Notes: a model not told the origin generated them from the letters alone. A stretch of DNA of 64,000 nucleotides from Oceanobacillus senegalensis (GCF_900176885.1 NZ_LT839648.1:4114813-4178812), one strand, 5' to 3'; shown: positions 26,789-36,012, counted from the stretch's first letter. Numbers and translations are program-made.

Positions 26789-26834
26789 AAACCCCACCTT
26801 TCTCAGGGATGATACTGGAAAGGGGGGTTTTTTT
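26789..26834 (+). terminator. Riboswitch-controlled terminator
   Basis: AACCCCACCTTT pairs with AAAGGGGGGTT and is followed by TTTTTTA. It is the expression platform of the S-box element; the competing anti-terminator would involve the 3' side of the aptamer. Confidence 0.88.
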
Positions 26835-26953
26835 ATAGAAAGAAAATAGTATGAAGGATTTTTATTACCAGTAAGTACCTTTCTAAGACTTTTACCATCC
26901 AAGATGTACATAACAAATCATTGCCAAAGCCGATTTACGAAAGGAGGTATCGG

Positions 26954-28237
26954 ATGAAAACAGGAAAATTACATTTGGATTCTGTATTATTTGGATTTCC
27001 AGTTCGTCTCATCCTTGGATTTGTTGCTATCCTCATTTTTATGGCTGGGGATGGTGTGGAACAGGCTTTTCTTTCTAAATACATTGTGGATTTAGGTTTT
27101 ACGCTAGATGAATCCGCGCTTGTATTTAGTATCTATGGTATCACCCTTGCAATAGGTTCCTGGTTAGCCGGGGTACTTGCCGAGGTATGGGGGCCGAGGC
27201 GGGGAATGTTGCTTGGTTTAGTCGTTTGGGTCATTTTTGAAATTGGTTTTTTATCACTGGGAATCGCACAGGAAAATTATTTCATGATACTTCTTATGTA
27301 TGGTATCCGAGGATTTGGTTACCCACTATTTGCTTTTTCTTTCATTGTTTGGGTTGCTTACATTACGGAAGAGAAGAGGCTCGCAACGGCAATGGGGTGC
27401 TTCTTCTTTATGTTTACCGGGGGTATCGGATTTCTAGGTTCTTTTTATCCAAGCGTCATGCTACCTATTTTAGGATATGTCGGAACACTTTGGAGTTCAC
27501 TAATTTGGATCATTTTAGGTGGATTGCTAGGTATTCTCGTTGTCAATGACAAAGATAGAAATGGTAACCTAATTGCTGAAAAAAAGGAAAAGACCAATCT
27601 ATCTAATCTTACCAAGGGAATCACCATCCTATGGGAGAACCCTAAAGTTGCCATTGGTGGTATTTTGCGAACCATTAATACTTCCGCATGGTTTGGATAT
27701 GTTGTTATTTTGCCCGTATTCTTTACAAGTACATTGCATTTCGACACAACCGAATGGCTTCTCATTTGGACGATTTGTTCCCTTAGCAACATGCTGTTTA
27801 ACGTGATATGGGGCATGATTGGGGATAAGATTGGTTGGATGTTTGTTATTAGGTGGTTTGGCTGTATTGGTTCTGCTATTACATCGGTCCTATTTTATTA
27901 TGTTCCACTAGCATTTGGAAATAACTTCTTTGTAGCAGTATGTATCGCGATTTTATTTGGAGCAGCCATAGCCGGTTTCACGCCTTTATCTGCCATCATG
28001 CCAGCTTTGGCTCCAGCCAATAAAGGCGCAGCCATGTCTATTTTAAATTTAGGTGCGGGACTGAGTTCCTTTGTTGGCCCAGCCATCGTTGGAGTTGTAG
28101 GTTCTGCATATGGAATTCAAGGGGTTGCTTGGGCATTTGGAATTGTCTATGCAGCAAGTTTTGCCCTAACCCCGTTTATTCAAACAGATTCTAAAAAGAA
28201 AGAAGACGCTACGGAGAAAACAGTCATTGCACAATAA
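26954..28237 (+). CDS. MFS transporter under SAM-riboswitch control
   Basis: About 427 residues with twelve predicted helices and a central cytoplasmic loop (KDRNGNLIAEKKEK). Helix 2-3 loop motif GVLAEVWGPRRGMLLG is the MFS motif A. The N-terminal type is like polyol and osmolyte permeases of the MFS. It most likely imports the organosulfur substrate of the next gene. The frame opens at 26921, but GAAAGGAGGTATCGG fits the ATG at 26954. It is 51 bases upstream of the monooxygenase gene, with no terminator between, so they are co-transcribed. Confidence 0.88.
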   Translation: MKTGKLHLDSVLFGFPVRLILGFVAILIFMAGDGVEQAFLSKYIVDLGFTLDESALVFSIYGITLAIGSWLAGVLAEVWGPRRGMLLGLVVWVIFEIGFLSLGIAQENYFMILLMYGIRGFGYPLFAFSFIVWVAYITEEKRLATAMGCFFFMFTGGIGFLGSFYPSVMLPILGYVGTLWSSLIWIILGGLLGILVVNDKDRNGNLIAEKKEKTNLSNLTKGITILWENPKVAIGGILRTINTSAWFGYVVILPVFFTSTLHFDTTEWLLIWTICSLSNMLFNVIWGMIGDKIGWMFVIRWFGCIGSAITSVLFYYVPLAFGNNFFVAVCIAILFGAAIAGFTPLSAIMPALAPANKGAAMSILNLGAGLSSFVGPAIVGVVGSAYGIQGVAWAFGIVYAASFALTPFIQTDSKKKEDATEKTVIAQ

Positions 28238-28288
28238 CGAATGATAACAAAAGTATTTTAAAGTTAAAACAATATTGGGGGAGTTTAC

Positions 28289-29671
28289 ATGACAAAGCAA
28301 CGAATTTATTTAAATGCATTTGAAATCAACAGTGCAGGACATCAATCACCTGGGCTTTGGACACATCCGGACGATCAATCGCACCGTTATAAAGATATGG
28401 ATTACTGGACAGAACTCGCACAGGTCTTGGAGCGCGGTCGCTTTGATGGTGTTTTTCTTGCAGATGTCTTGGGGACCTATGATGTATATCAAAATTCTCG
28501 AGATGCGGCTGTGACCCAAGGCGCACAAGTTCCAATAAATGATCCTACCTATGTTATCCCACTCATGGCAAATGTGACCAAGCATCTTGGTTTTGGGGTA
28601 ACGGCATCAACAAGTTATGAACATCCATACAGTTTTGCACGACGCATGTCTACCCTTGATCATTTGACTAAAGGACGTGTGGGTTGGAATGTTGTCACTT
28701 CCTTTTTGAATAGTGCTGCAATTAATTTAGGCTTAGACAAAGAAGTAAGTCATGATAAACGCTATGAAATGGCAGAAGAATACATGGAGGTTTGTTATAA
28801 GCTATGGGAAGGAAGCTGGGAAAATGATGCTGTCGTACGAGATGAGGAGAGGAAACTGTATACCGATCCAGCCAAAGTCCATGACATTGGACATCATGGC
28901 AAATATTATCACGTTCCAGGAGCACATCTAAGTGAGCCTTCCCCACAGCGAACACCTGTTATTTATCAGGCGGGCGCCTCTTCTCGTGGTCGTGCTTTTG
29001 CCGCAAAACATGCGGAATGTGTATTCATCAGTGTACCAACCATAACGGTTGCTAAACATTATGTGGATAACATCCGTAACGAAGCAGTGAAAATAGGTAG
29101 AGACCCGAATGAAATTAAAATCTTTTGCCTATTTACGCCAATCGTTGGAAAAACACAAACAGAGGCAGAAGAAAAGTATTTGGATTATCAAAAACATGGT
29201 AGCTATGATGGAGCACTTGCTTTATTTGGCGGTTGGACTGGTATCGACTTTTCCGGATATGATCCAGATGAAAAGTTACGGTACATTCGAAATGACGCTA
29301 TCCAATCAGCTATTGAAACATTTACAAAAATAGACCCAAACAAACAATGGACTGTAGATGAAATTGCCAAATTTATAGGTGTTGGCGGAATTGGTCCGGT
29401 AGCTGTTGGAACCCCTGAAAGAATTGCAGACACAATGGAACAATGGGTAAATGAAGCTGGAGTCGATGGATTTAATATCACATACGCCGTAACACCAGGT
29501 ACGTTTGAAGAATTTGTTGATCAAGTAGTCCCAGTCCTACAGGAACGAGGATTAGTCCAAAAAGAATACGAGGGCAATACCATGCGCGCAAACCTTACCG
29601 GGCAAGATCAATTACCTGACCATCATCCAGGGAAAAGCTATCGAATTGGTGTTTCCGAAACAGTGGGATAG
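28289..29671 (+). CDS. NtaA/SnaA/DszA-family flavin-dependent monooxygenase
   Basis: A 460-residue LLM-class (bacterial luciferase-like) oxygenase. The family segments are visible: GRFDGVFLADVLGTYDVY, THLGFGVTAS-type YEHPYSFARRMSTLDHLTKGRVGWNVVTS, and QAGASSRGRAFAAKHAECVF. Enzymes of this group use reduced FMN to cleave N-C or S-C bonds (nitrilotriacetate, pristinamycin, dibenzothiophene sulfone, alkyl-cysteine derivatives). The SAM riboswitch argues for an organosulfur compound used as a sulfur source. The divergent neighbour at 31072 is an FMN reductase that could supply the flavin, although it has its own regulator. A strong terminator follows. Confidence 0.9.
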   Translation: MTKQRIYLNAFEINSAGHQSPGLWTHPDDQSHRYKDMDYWTELAQVLERGRFDGVFLADVLGTYDVYQNSRDAAVTQGAQVPINDPTYVIPLMANVTKHLGFGVTASTSYEHPYSFARRMSTLDHLTKGRVGWNVVTSFLNSAAINLGLDKEVSHDKRYEMAEEYMEVCYKLWEGSWENDAVVRDEERKLYTDPAKVHDIGHHGKYYHVPGAHLSEPSPQRTPVIYQAGASSRGRAFAAKHAECVFISVPTITVAKHYVDNIRNEAVKIGRDPNEIKIFCLFTPIVGKTQTEAEEKYLDYQKHGSYDGALALFGGWTGIDFSGYDPDEKLRYIRNDAIQSAIETFTKIDPNKQWTVDEIAKFIGVGGIGPVAVGTPERIADTMEQWVNEAGVDGFNITYAVTPGTFEEFVDQVVPVLQERGLVQKEYEGNTMRANLTGQDQLPDHHPGKSYRIGVSETVG

Positions 29672-29695
29672 AAATAATTGGGGTATGTAGATATC

Positions 29696-29741
29696 AAGCT
29701 AACAAAAGATAGAGGAAATTATCTTTTGTTAGCTTTTTTTT
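29696..29741 (+). terminator. Strong intrinsic terminator
   Basis: AGCTAACAAAAGATA and TATCTTTTGTTAGCT form a perfect 15-base stem followed by seven T. It ends the S-box operon. Confidence 0.95.
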
Positions 29742-30032
29742 ATAACTCTTTCAAATATACTTTTGCATGCCAGGGGTTTTTACTGTGTAAAATTACAGCT
29801 ACCCATATTAATATGGACAAGAAACGGGCATTAACATCCCTCTATTTACTGTCTCTAAGAATACAAGGATTCCATTTATCAAACTATAAATCACCTAACA
29901 CTACAACTTACCCGTTTGTTGCCTTCATACCATATTCACAATTTAACTTTAGATGGCAAGGATTAGGAGTTCAAACCATTCTTTCACTTTTTAATCAGTC
30001 TACCTAATGGGGAGCATACCAGAACATTGGTG

Positions 30033-30944
30033 TCATCCTTTTGTGATTTCCTCTGATTCATTAAACGTTCTTCGAGTTAACGCAATAAAAGACTGCAAAG
30101 GAATGGTCATTAGTTTATCTTTATGCCAAGCAATTTGCGTGAAAAAAGGAGGAATAGAGTGATTCCAATGAAGTTCTCTCATTCTTCCATCCTTTATATC
30201 TCGATCTACTACCATGGCTGGCAGGAGGGCTATTCCAAGTTCAGCCATTACACATTGTTTAATGGCTTCTATACTAACAAACTCAAATTTATTCGTTGGA
30301 GAAATAGTAGCCTCTCTGAAAGTATTCACTAAAATGGAACGATACGAGCACCCTTTTTCGGTAAGTAGAAGGGTCTCACGCTCCAAGTCTTTTATAGTTA
30401 TGTTAGATTTTTTTGCTAAATGGTGGGAAGGAGAAGCTACCAGTCTCATTTCATCCTGAATAAGTTTTTCCGTTATTAATGAATCGGTTGGTTTAGGTAC
30501 ATCCATTATAAAAGCTAAATCTAGATTACCATGCAGTAACTCTTCTTTCGCTATCTCATCAGAATGGGCGGGTTTGAAAACTAGTTTTACATTTGGAAAC
30601 TGATTTTTAAATTCTTTTAGAATAGGAGGAAGACGATACGTACATTGACTTTCTTGGGCACCAATGACAAGGGTACCTGAAGGCTCCGTCATTCCGCTAG
30701 TAACTATTTTTGCCTCTTCTGAAAGGGAAACCATTCTGTCTGCATATTTCTTAAACGCCTTACCAGCTTCTGTTAAATATAATTTCTTCCCTAATCGCTC
30801 AAATAACTGCGTCTCAAGCTCCATTTCAAGAGATTTAATCTGTGCCGTTACGCTAGATTGAGCATAATCAAGAATCTTAGCTGTTTGTGTGAAGTTTAAA
30901 TTTTCTGCCGCGGTTTTAAAAGTCATTAATTGTTTTATATCCAA
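30033..30944 (-). CDS. LysR-family transcriptional regulator
   Basis: A 303-residue LysR regulator. The N-terminal winged helix-turn-helix reads IKQLMTFKTAAENLNFTQTAKILDYAQSSVTAQIKSLE. The effector domain (about 90-290) starts GTLVIGAQESQCTYRLP and includes LVASPSHHLAKK and VMAELGIALLPAMVVDRDI. It is divergent from the FMN reductase gene with a 127-base gap, the usual layout for a LysR protein controlling its neighbour, together with the MFS gene behind it. The inducer is unknown. Confidence 0.92.
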   Translation of the reverse strand: MDIKQLMTFKTAAENLNFTQTAKILDYAQSSVTAQIKSLEMELETQLFERLGKKLYLTEAGKAFKKYADRMVSLSEEAKIVTSGMTEPSGTLVIGAQESQCTYRLPPILKEFKNQFPNVKLVFKPAHSDEIAKEELLHGNLDLAFIMDVPKPTDSLITEKLIQDEMRLVASPSHHLAKKSNITIKDLERETLLLTEKGCSYRSILVNTFREATISPTNKFEFVSIEAIKQCVMAELGIALLPAMVVDRDIKDGRMRELHWNHSIPPFFTQIAWHKDKLMTIPLQSFIALTRRTFNESEEITKG

Positions 30945-31071
30945 ACTATTAACCTACCTTAATCGGATTTTTTGATTGATGAAATCGAAATAATCATCTT
31001 TATTAATGAATGAAACCATTATAAGATGAGTGAAACCAAACATCAAATCATAACAAAGGAGACTTGTAATC

Positions 31072-31620
31072 ATGACGATTGGCGTTATTTATGGAGGAAC
31101 CCGAGCAAACGGGAATACAGAAATTTTAACAGAAAAGGTAATTCATGACATGCCAGTAGAGAGGATATATTTGTCTGAATTTGAAGTAAAACCGATTGCA
31201 GATCAGCGACATGTTTTAGGAGGTTTTCAGGATGTTAACGACGATTATAACTCCATCATTGACCTTATCCTTCCATATGATATTTTGATATTTTCAACAC
31301 CTATCTATTGGTTTAGTATGTCTGGAACCATGAAGCTATTTATTGATCGTTGGTCACAGACCTTGAAGGATCATAGATATCCCGATTTTAAGGATGGAAT
31401 GTCTTCTAAAACTGCGTATGTCGTTGCCGTTGGAGGTGACGAACCATTTTTGAAGGGAATTCCTTTGATTCAACAATTTCAATATATCTTTGAATTTATT
31501 GGAATAACCTTTGGTGGTTATGTTCTTGGTACTGGAAATAAACCGAATGAGATTCTTCAAGATGACCGAGCATTAGCGATTGCCAGTCAAATGCGAAAAA
31601 CGTTAAAAATACACAGCTAA
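31072..31620 (+). CDS. NADPH-dependent FMN reductase-family flavoprotein
   Basis: A 182-residue flavodoxin-fold protein (FMN_red). The phosphate-binding loop is YGGTRANGNTEIL near the N-terminus, with the flavin-binding segment FSTPIYWFSMSGTMKLFIDRWS around residues 75-97. The Cys-rich cluster found in iron-sulfur flavoproteins of this group is absent (ADQRHVLGGFQDVNDD has no Cys), so it is a plain flavin or quinone reductase. The ribosome site AAGGAGACTTG precedes the ATG. It is followed after 23 bases by an MFS gene, and both are probably under the divergent LysR protein. Confidence 0.85.
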   Translation: MTIGVIYGGTRANGNTEILTEKVIHDMPVERIYLSEFEVKPIADQRHVLGGFQDVNDDYNSIIDLILPYDILIFSTPIYWFSMSGTMKLFIDRWSQTLKDHRYPDFKDGMSSKTAYVVAVGGDEPFLKGIPLIQQFQYIFEFIGITFGGYVLGTGNKPNEILQDDRALAIASQMRKTLKIHS

Positions 31621-31643
31621 CATACAGTTAGGGGGTGAACAGA

Positions 31644-32888
31644 ATGATTTTTAACATGTTAAGAATTAGGAATTTCCGCTTTTTTTTCCTTTCTGAAATC
31701 ATTTATGCGTTTGGAGTAGGAATGAGTACAGTTGGTGCAAATTGGTATTTAATGGATCAAACGAATTCTACGACAGCAGTTGGGGGTATGCTTGCATTAA
31801 ATGTTATTGCAGGTTTTATGATTTCGCCACTTATTGGGACATTAACAGATCGGTTAAATCGAAAAACAATTATCATTTGGACCTATTTCATTCAGGCCCT
31901 ACTCATATTGGGGGTTGCAGGTTTATTTATCTTTGACGAATTTAAAATTGGATATCTTTATCTTTTTTCGATGGTGAATGGAATGGGTTGGACGACCTAT
32001 ATGTCGACATCAAGGAGCCTTCTACAAGAAATTTTATCTGAAAAGGAAATGATTACTGGGAATTCCTTAGTTGAAATATGTTTGCAAGTTGGTATGTTTA
32101 CTGCAGGTGGACTTTCAGGTGCTTTCTATCAAGTTGCAGGGTTTGAATTTATTCTAATCTCCAATTCTATAGCATTTATTTTTAGTGGTTTGTTACTATC
32201 TCGAGTTAAACATCAATCGGTTATGAAAGATAATAATGATGAGACCTATCTTGCTAGTTTCACGAGTGGGATGAAGTATTTATTAACGAGGATGAATGTT
32301 TTTTTTATTGGTATGGTTGCTATCATTCCGTTGGTTGCTACCATGATGTATAATGTTGTACTTCCTGAATATGTCAATGACAGTGTAAATGGTAGTTCGA
32401 TTGATTTTGGGGTATCCGATATGTTTTATGGAATCGGGGGGTTTTTATCTGGTATGCTTGCAGAACCTTTTGCTAAGAAATTTTCAAGGAACAGAAGTGT
32501 CACTATTTTATTTCTTGTATCCATCAGTTTCTTGTTTGCATTGTCACTAAATACATACATCCTATTTCTGTTTTTAGGAAGTCTTATGTTTGGTTTATGT
32601 AATTCATCATTACGAATATTAATGAACACCACAATCATGGAGACCGTACCTAAGTCATACATGGGGAGAGCAATGTCCGTTTGGACGGCGATAGCACTCA
32701 TGTTACAAGCAATGATTTCTCCAGGGTTAGGCGTTTTAATCGATAGTTATTCTCCTGGTTTGGGCTTTCTCGTTCTGAGTGGATTAATGTTAGTAGGGGT
32801 TATTTTACATCTCATAGTTATGTACATGAGATCCAATAGATATAAAAACGAAAATAGCCATACGATAAAGCAAACTATTAATGATTAA
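31644..32888 (+). CDS. MFS transporter, drug-efflux type
   Basis: About 414 residues with twelve helices. MLRIRNFRFFFLSEIIYAFG and the motif A version SPLIGTLTDRLNRKTIIIW are typical of the MFS group related to macrolide and chloramphenicol exporters; a second half repeat with MFYGIGGFLSGMLAEPF is visible. A GTG at 31635 is in frame, but GTTAGGGGG fits the ATG at 31644. Together with the FMN reductase and LysR genes it looks like a stress or toxic-compound response cassette. Confidence 0.85.
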   Translation: MIFNMLRIRNFRFFFLSEIIYAFGVGMSTVGANWYLMDQTNSTTAVGGMLALNVIAGFMISPLIGTLTDRLNRKTIIIWTYFIQALLILGVAGLFIFDEFKIGYLYLFSMVNGMGWTTYMSTSRSLLQEILSEKEMITGNSLVEICLQVGMFTAGGLSGAFYQVAGFEFILISNSIAFIFSGLLLSRVKHQSVMKDNNDETYLASFTSGMKYLLTRMNVFFIGMVAIIPLVATMMYNVVLPEYVNDSVNGSSIDFGVSDMFYGIGGFLSGMLAEPFAKKFSRNRSVTILFLVSISFLFALSLNTYILFLFLGSLMFGLCNSSLRILMNTTIMETVPKSYMGRAMSVWTAIALMLQAMISPGLGVLIDSYSPGLGFLVLSGLMLVGVILHLIVMYMRSNRYKNENSHTIKQTIND

Positions 32889-33115
32889 AGGAGTCCGTCA
32901 AGATGTAGGATTAAGGCAGTTAGCAAAAAAGTTAAATATCCTTGAAGACCTTTTTGTGTTCATCAATCATTCGTAAACGGGCACCTATCTAGAATGAGAT
33001 AGCTGTCTAAACTTTTAAATAATCATTGAACCGGATTACTTGTTTTGAAATAATAGGTACGAAGCAATAGGTGCAGGTTAATGGAGTAAAGTCACGAAAT
33101 AAGGGGACTGAGTAT

Positions 33116-33330
33116 ATGAAGAAATTCTTTACGGTTTTATCTGGCCTTTTAATTATTTATTTGGAATAAGTTTGTTTACACCTATCCTTCTAAATGCTTT
33201 GGGTGTCATAAGTGCTTTTTTTAGTGTAAAAGGAACGACACGAAAAATTCTAGTTTCACTAAATTCATTGATGATTATTTGCTTTGGAGTTCTTTCTTTC
33301 GTCGCTATATTCGGATTTCAGGAACCTTAA
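33116..33330 (+). pseudogene. Small membrane protein gene with a one-base frameshift
   Basis: The ATG at 33116 follows AAGGGGACTGAG and begins MKKFFTVLSGLLIIY, then stops at codon 18. Shifting one base near 33158-33164 (a T-rich run) opens FGISLFTPILLNALGVISAFFSVKG and runs to TAA at 33328-33330. This gives a coherent two-to-three helix protein of about 71 residues. A single-base indel in a homopolymer is the simplest cause; it may be biological or a sequencing error. Confidence 0.6.
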
Positions 33331-33435
33331 ACATAATCATTGATAGTTATTGTATAAACTGGTGCATATCCTGAATAATGGATAGTACCATTTTTTTATA
33401 GTATAGGTTTGTTTCATCGAAAAAGGGGGAGTTTG

Positions 33436-33684
33436 GTGGAGTCTAATAAAAATCACAAAAAGGGAAATAAAACATCTGACTCGATATTAATGGCATTAGT
33501 AATAATATTATTGATAAAAATTACAATTGAACAATTTGCCTTTGACCCGTTACCAACAATAGCAGATAATATCTTTTGGGTTATAATTTCTGTTATATTT
33601 ATAATCACTTTTTATATAAAGAAAAGCTACATATATCTTGCCATTATGCTTGTCATTCTATTAGTAGGTTTATTCAATCTTTAG
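33436..33684 (+). CDS. Small membrane protein
   Basis: About 82 residues: a hydrophilic Lys/Asn-rich N-terminus (VESNKNHKKGNKTSDS), then three hydrophobic segments separated by short polar turns, ending LLVGLFNL. AAAAGGGGGAG lies just upstream of TTG 33433 and GTG 33436, either of which may be the start. The frame also extends upstream to 33409 without a ribosome site. Function unknown. Confidence 0.55.
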   Translation: MESNKNHKKGNKTSDSILMALVIILLIKITIEQFAFDPLPTIADNIFWVIISVIFIITFYIKKSYIYLAIMLVILLVGLFNL

Positions 33685-33758
33685 TAAAAAAATGTGAAAA
33701 GATATACTTAAATAAAATAGTGCTTTACTTGAATAGGCAGGGGGAGGAGTAGATAAGA

Positions 33759-33950
33759 TTGATAATTTTTGCAGAGGTTATACGTACTATTTCTATTGTA
33801 ATACTTGTTTTTAGTTCTGCTTTCTATTTACGGCATTTGGAAAAGACTAAAAATAAACTTTCAATCTTTGAACGTACCATGTACATCATCATACAAATCG
33901 CATATATTTTATTTGCAATCAGTTTATTGATTTTCGTATTTAATGATTGA
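33759..33950 (+). CDS. Small two-helix membrane protein
   Basis: A 63-residue protein starting with TTG at 33759 behind CAGGGGGAGGAG. The helices are at about residues 4-24 and 42-60, with a charged link (RHLEKTKNKLS). One of a set of short, unassigned membrane proteins in this part of the window. Confidence 0.55.
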   Translation: MIIFAEVIRTISIVILVFSSAFYLRHLEKTKNKLSIFERTMYIIIQIAYILFAISLLIFVFND

Positions 33951-34419
33951 TTAAGATTCGTGATGTTAATAGAGTGGAACAAGTCTTGGAGAATGCTTGT
34001 TAGGTAACGTTTCAATTCATTACCATATGGAAAGATAGGAAAGGATTTGAAGTGGTAATGATTTATCTTTTAAAAAACTTCTGTATCAACCCCTTTAGGA
34101 AGCCGGTTTGTACCTATGCATGATGAACCATTTGGAAATTCCCTCCATGCTTACCTTCTTTTTCCTATACGCTATACGTGTTATTAGCTTTTGCACCAAT
34201 TCTGGCCCGTTCACCTTGTCATTTGTTTGGTTCTAACCTATGGAAAACAACTTTATGTATAGCAGACCAATTATAAAAAATAGGAAAGACCTACCTAATG
34301 ATGGGTTAGAAATGTCTGAGATATGGCGCGGATGAGGAATTATAAAAAAGGTTGGAATTAGGACAACCAGCTATTTCATAATATGAAAAGGGAAGGAAGG
34401 AGTAATAGGGAGGGAAGAA
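33951..34419. other. Gene-free stretch
   Basis: AT-rich sequence with no open frame carrying a ribosome site until GGAAGGAAGGAG before 34420. No strong hairpin or repeat family member was recognised; the promoter of the DUF2935 gene should be near the right end. Confidence 0.4.
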
Positions 34420-35208
34420 ATGGCTAATCCGATTGTTGTAAGGTCATTAGACGAAATTAGATTTTGGTCTAGAATTATGAAAGAACATTCCTTATTTTTA
34501 AGTTTGGGATTTACACATGATCAGAAAAAATTAATTGAAGAAGCACAGCAGTTTATTGATGTTTTTGAAAGAATAGAGGAGAAATTGAGTAGGTTCTCGG
34601 TAAACTCTGATTTGAGTCAAATTCGAGCTTTTAATAGTGAGGTATATCAAGCAGCAGTTGCCATATGGAACTATAAGAGGAAAGTGTTAGGTTTAACGTT
34701 ACGGTGTGAAATTATTTCAAATAATTACCCTTTATTGGTTGACCACATTAGTAGGGAAGCAGCTTACTTTGCAAACCGATTAAAAGAACTAAATGAAGGA
34801 GTACTAGCCCCAAGAAAAGACGCTATTATTCAAGAGAATGTTTTCTTTCTTAAGATTATGGCCGATCATGCTAAGTTTATTGGCCATCTTTTAGACCCTT
34901 CAGAAAGAAAGTTAGTAGACCAGGCTAGAGAATTTAGTCACGATTTTGATCAATTGGTATTTCAAGCTGTCGATTTGGACTCAATGCGGCCACAATCTGA
35001 AACGAGACCCATACTTAGTCAATTTTTAGACCAAAATAGAGTATCCGTTGCGTCATTAAGGGATTTTAAGAAAACAGCACGAGAGTTAATAGAAGAATGT
35101 CGTATCAAAAGTAATATCCATCCGCTTTTGGCTGACCATACCTTTAGAGAAGCGGAGAGATTTTTAGAAATAATAGATTTATTTGAAGCTAGCTTACAAA
35201 GAGCATAA
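34420..35208 (+). CDS. DUF2935 protein, duplicated ferritin-like helical domain
   Basis: A 262-residue all-helical protein made of two similar halves. Each half has an early EIRFWSRIMKEHSLFLS or NVFFLKIMADHAKFIGHLL helix with a Glu/Asp..His pair and a late HISREAAYF or HTFREAERF helix. The repeated His and Glu/Asp residues suggest a metal-binding four-helix bundle in each half, as in DUF2935 proteins. The family is common in spore-formers, and its biochemical role is not established. Good ribosome site upstream; single gene with a clear terminator. Confidence 0.85.
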   Translation: MANPIVVRSLDEIRFWSRIMKEHSLFLSLGFTHDQKKLIEEAQQFIDVFERIEEKLSRFSVNSDLSQIRAFNSEVYQAAVAIWNYKRKVLGLTLRCEIISNNYPLLVDHISREAAYFANRLKELNEGVLAPRKDAIIQENVFFLKIMADHAKFIGHLLDPSERKLVDQAREFSHDFDQLVFQAVDLDSMRPQSETRPILSQFLDQNRVSVASLRDFKKTARELIEECRIKSNIHPLLADHTFREAERFLEIIDLFEASLQRA

Positions 35209-35218
35209 TTTTGAACAA

Positions 35219-35258
35219 ACTAGTGCGATTGCGGACAAGGCAGTCGCTTTTTTGTTTT
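35219..35258 (+). terminator. GGTGCG-family terminator
   Basis: ACTAGTGCGATTGCGG: the stem GCGATTGC (35226-35233) pairs with GCAGTCGC through one G-U, followed by TTTTTTGTTTT. It is the clearest demonstration that the GGTGCG repeats can act as intrinsic terminators. Confidence 0.85.
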
Positions 35259-35329
35259 CGGATTCGTACAGTTGTTAGTATGGATACTTTTTGTTAAGAA
35301 TAAAACTATGATTGAGAGGGGGGGAGTAA

Positions 35330-35905
35330 ATGGAAAATGAAAATGCGGAGATGATGCTAACAGGAAACATAACATATGAGGATTTTAAAAAGCATAACGC
35401 CTATCATACAAGAAAATTTCTGATTGGTCATTTTTTATTGGAGGTAATGGTATTAAGCGCATTAATTGTATATTTCTTTAATGAAATCGGTATTTTTTTA
35501 TCTTTTGTTTTTGGATATTCCATATTCTTGGCTTGGATTAGTATAATAGTTGTTTCGTTACTCATTTCTTCTGTAATAGCAGTTCCGTTAACCTTGGTAC
35601 TTATACTCTTGCTAAAATCAAGAGTTCGGAAGGAATATCAAAGCGATACACAAATCAAACGCGATGTTTCCTATGTGATTAGTAATCAGGGAATCCACCA
35701 GAAAAGAGGAAGGTCAAACACATATTTTGAATGGGGAGATATCGTTCAAGCATATGAACATAAAGAGATGTTTCGTTTGTATGTTTCCAAAAATAAAGCC
35801 ATTCTGTTACCTAAGAGATTTTTTCGAACCAATAAAGACGTTGATGTATTTAAAAATATGATACAGAATAATTTAGATGATAAAAGGGTCATAATGAAAA
35901 ATTAA
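35330..35905 (+). CDS. YcxB-like membrane protein
   Basis: A 191-residue protein. A short polar N-terminus with LTGNITYEDFKKHNAYHTRK is followed by two hydrophobic segments (about 31-50 and 60-92) and a C-terminal cytosolic domain (from about 100). That domain reads YVISNQGIHQKRGRSNTYFEWGDIVQAYEHKEMFRLYVS, the YcxB-type small PH-like domain. Function unknown in the family. The ribosome site GAGAGGGGGGGAG is strong. Confidence 0.8.
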   Translation: MENENAEMMLTGNITYEDFKKHNAYHTRKFLIGHFLLEVMVLSALIVYFFNEIGIFLSFVFGYSIFLAWISIIVVSLLISSVIAVPLTLVLILLLKSRVRKEYQSDTQIKRDVSYVISNQGIHQKRGRSNTYFEWGDIVQAYEHKEMFRLYVSKNKAILLPKRFFRTNKDVDVFKNMIQNNLDDKRVIMKN

Positions 35906-35970
35906 TTATTCCCCTTCTTTGTAACGGATGTAATGCTTCAATAAGTGAAGGCTCATTAGCCGAGCTAAGG

Positions 35971-36012
35971 TGCGCAAAGTATATTTCCGGAGCGGTTTGT
36001 CCCAGTTTCTCT
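35971..36012. repeat. Half copy of the GAGACTGGGACA element
   Basis: GCGCAAAGTATATTTCCGGAGCGGTTTGTCCCAGTTTCTC in two blocks repeats the right half of the element at 12385-12520. The left arm is missing or too diverged to see. Confidence 0.65.

Noticed and set aside
29678..30007. 109-codon plus-strand frame after the monooxygenase
   Set aside because: It runs through the strong terminator at 29696-29741 and has no ribosome site.
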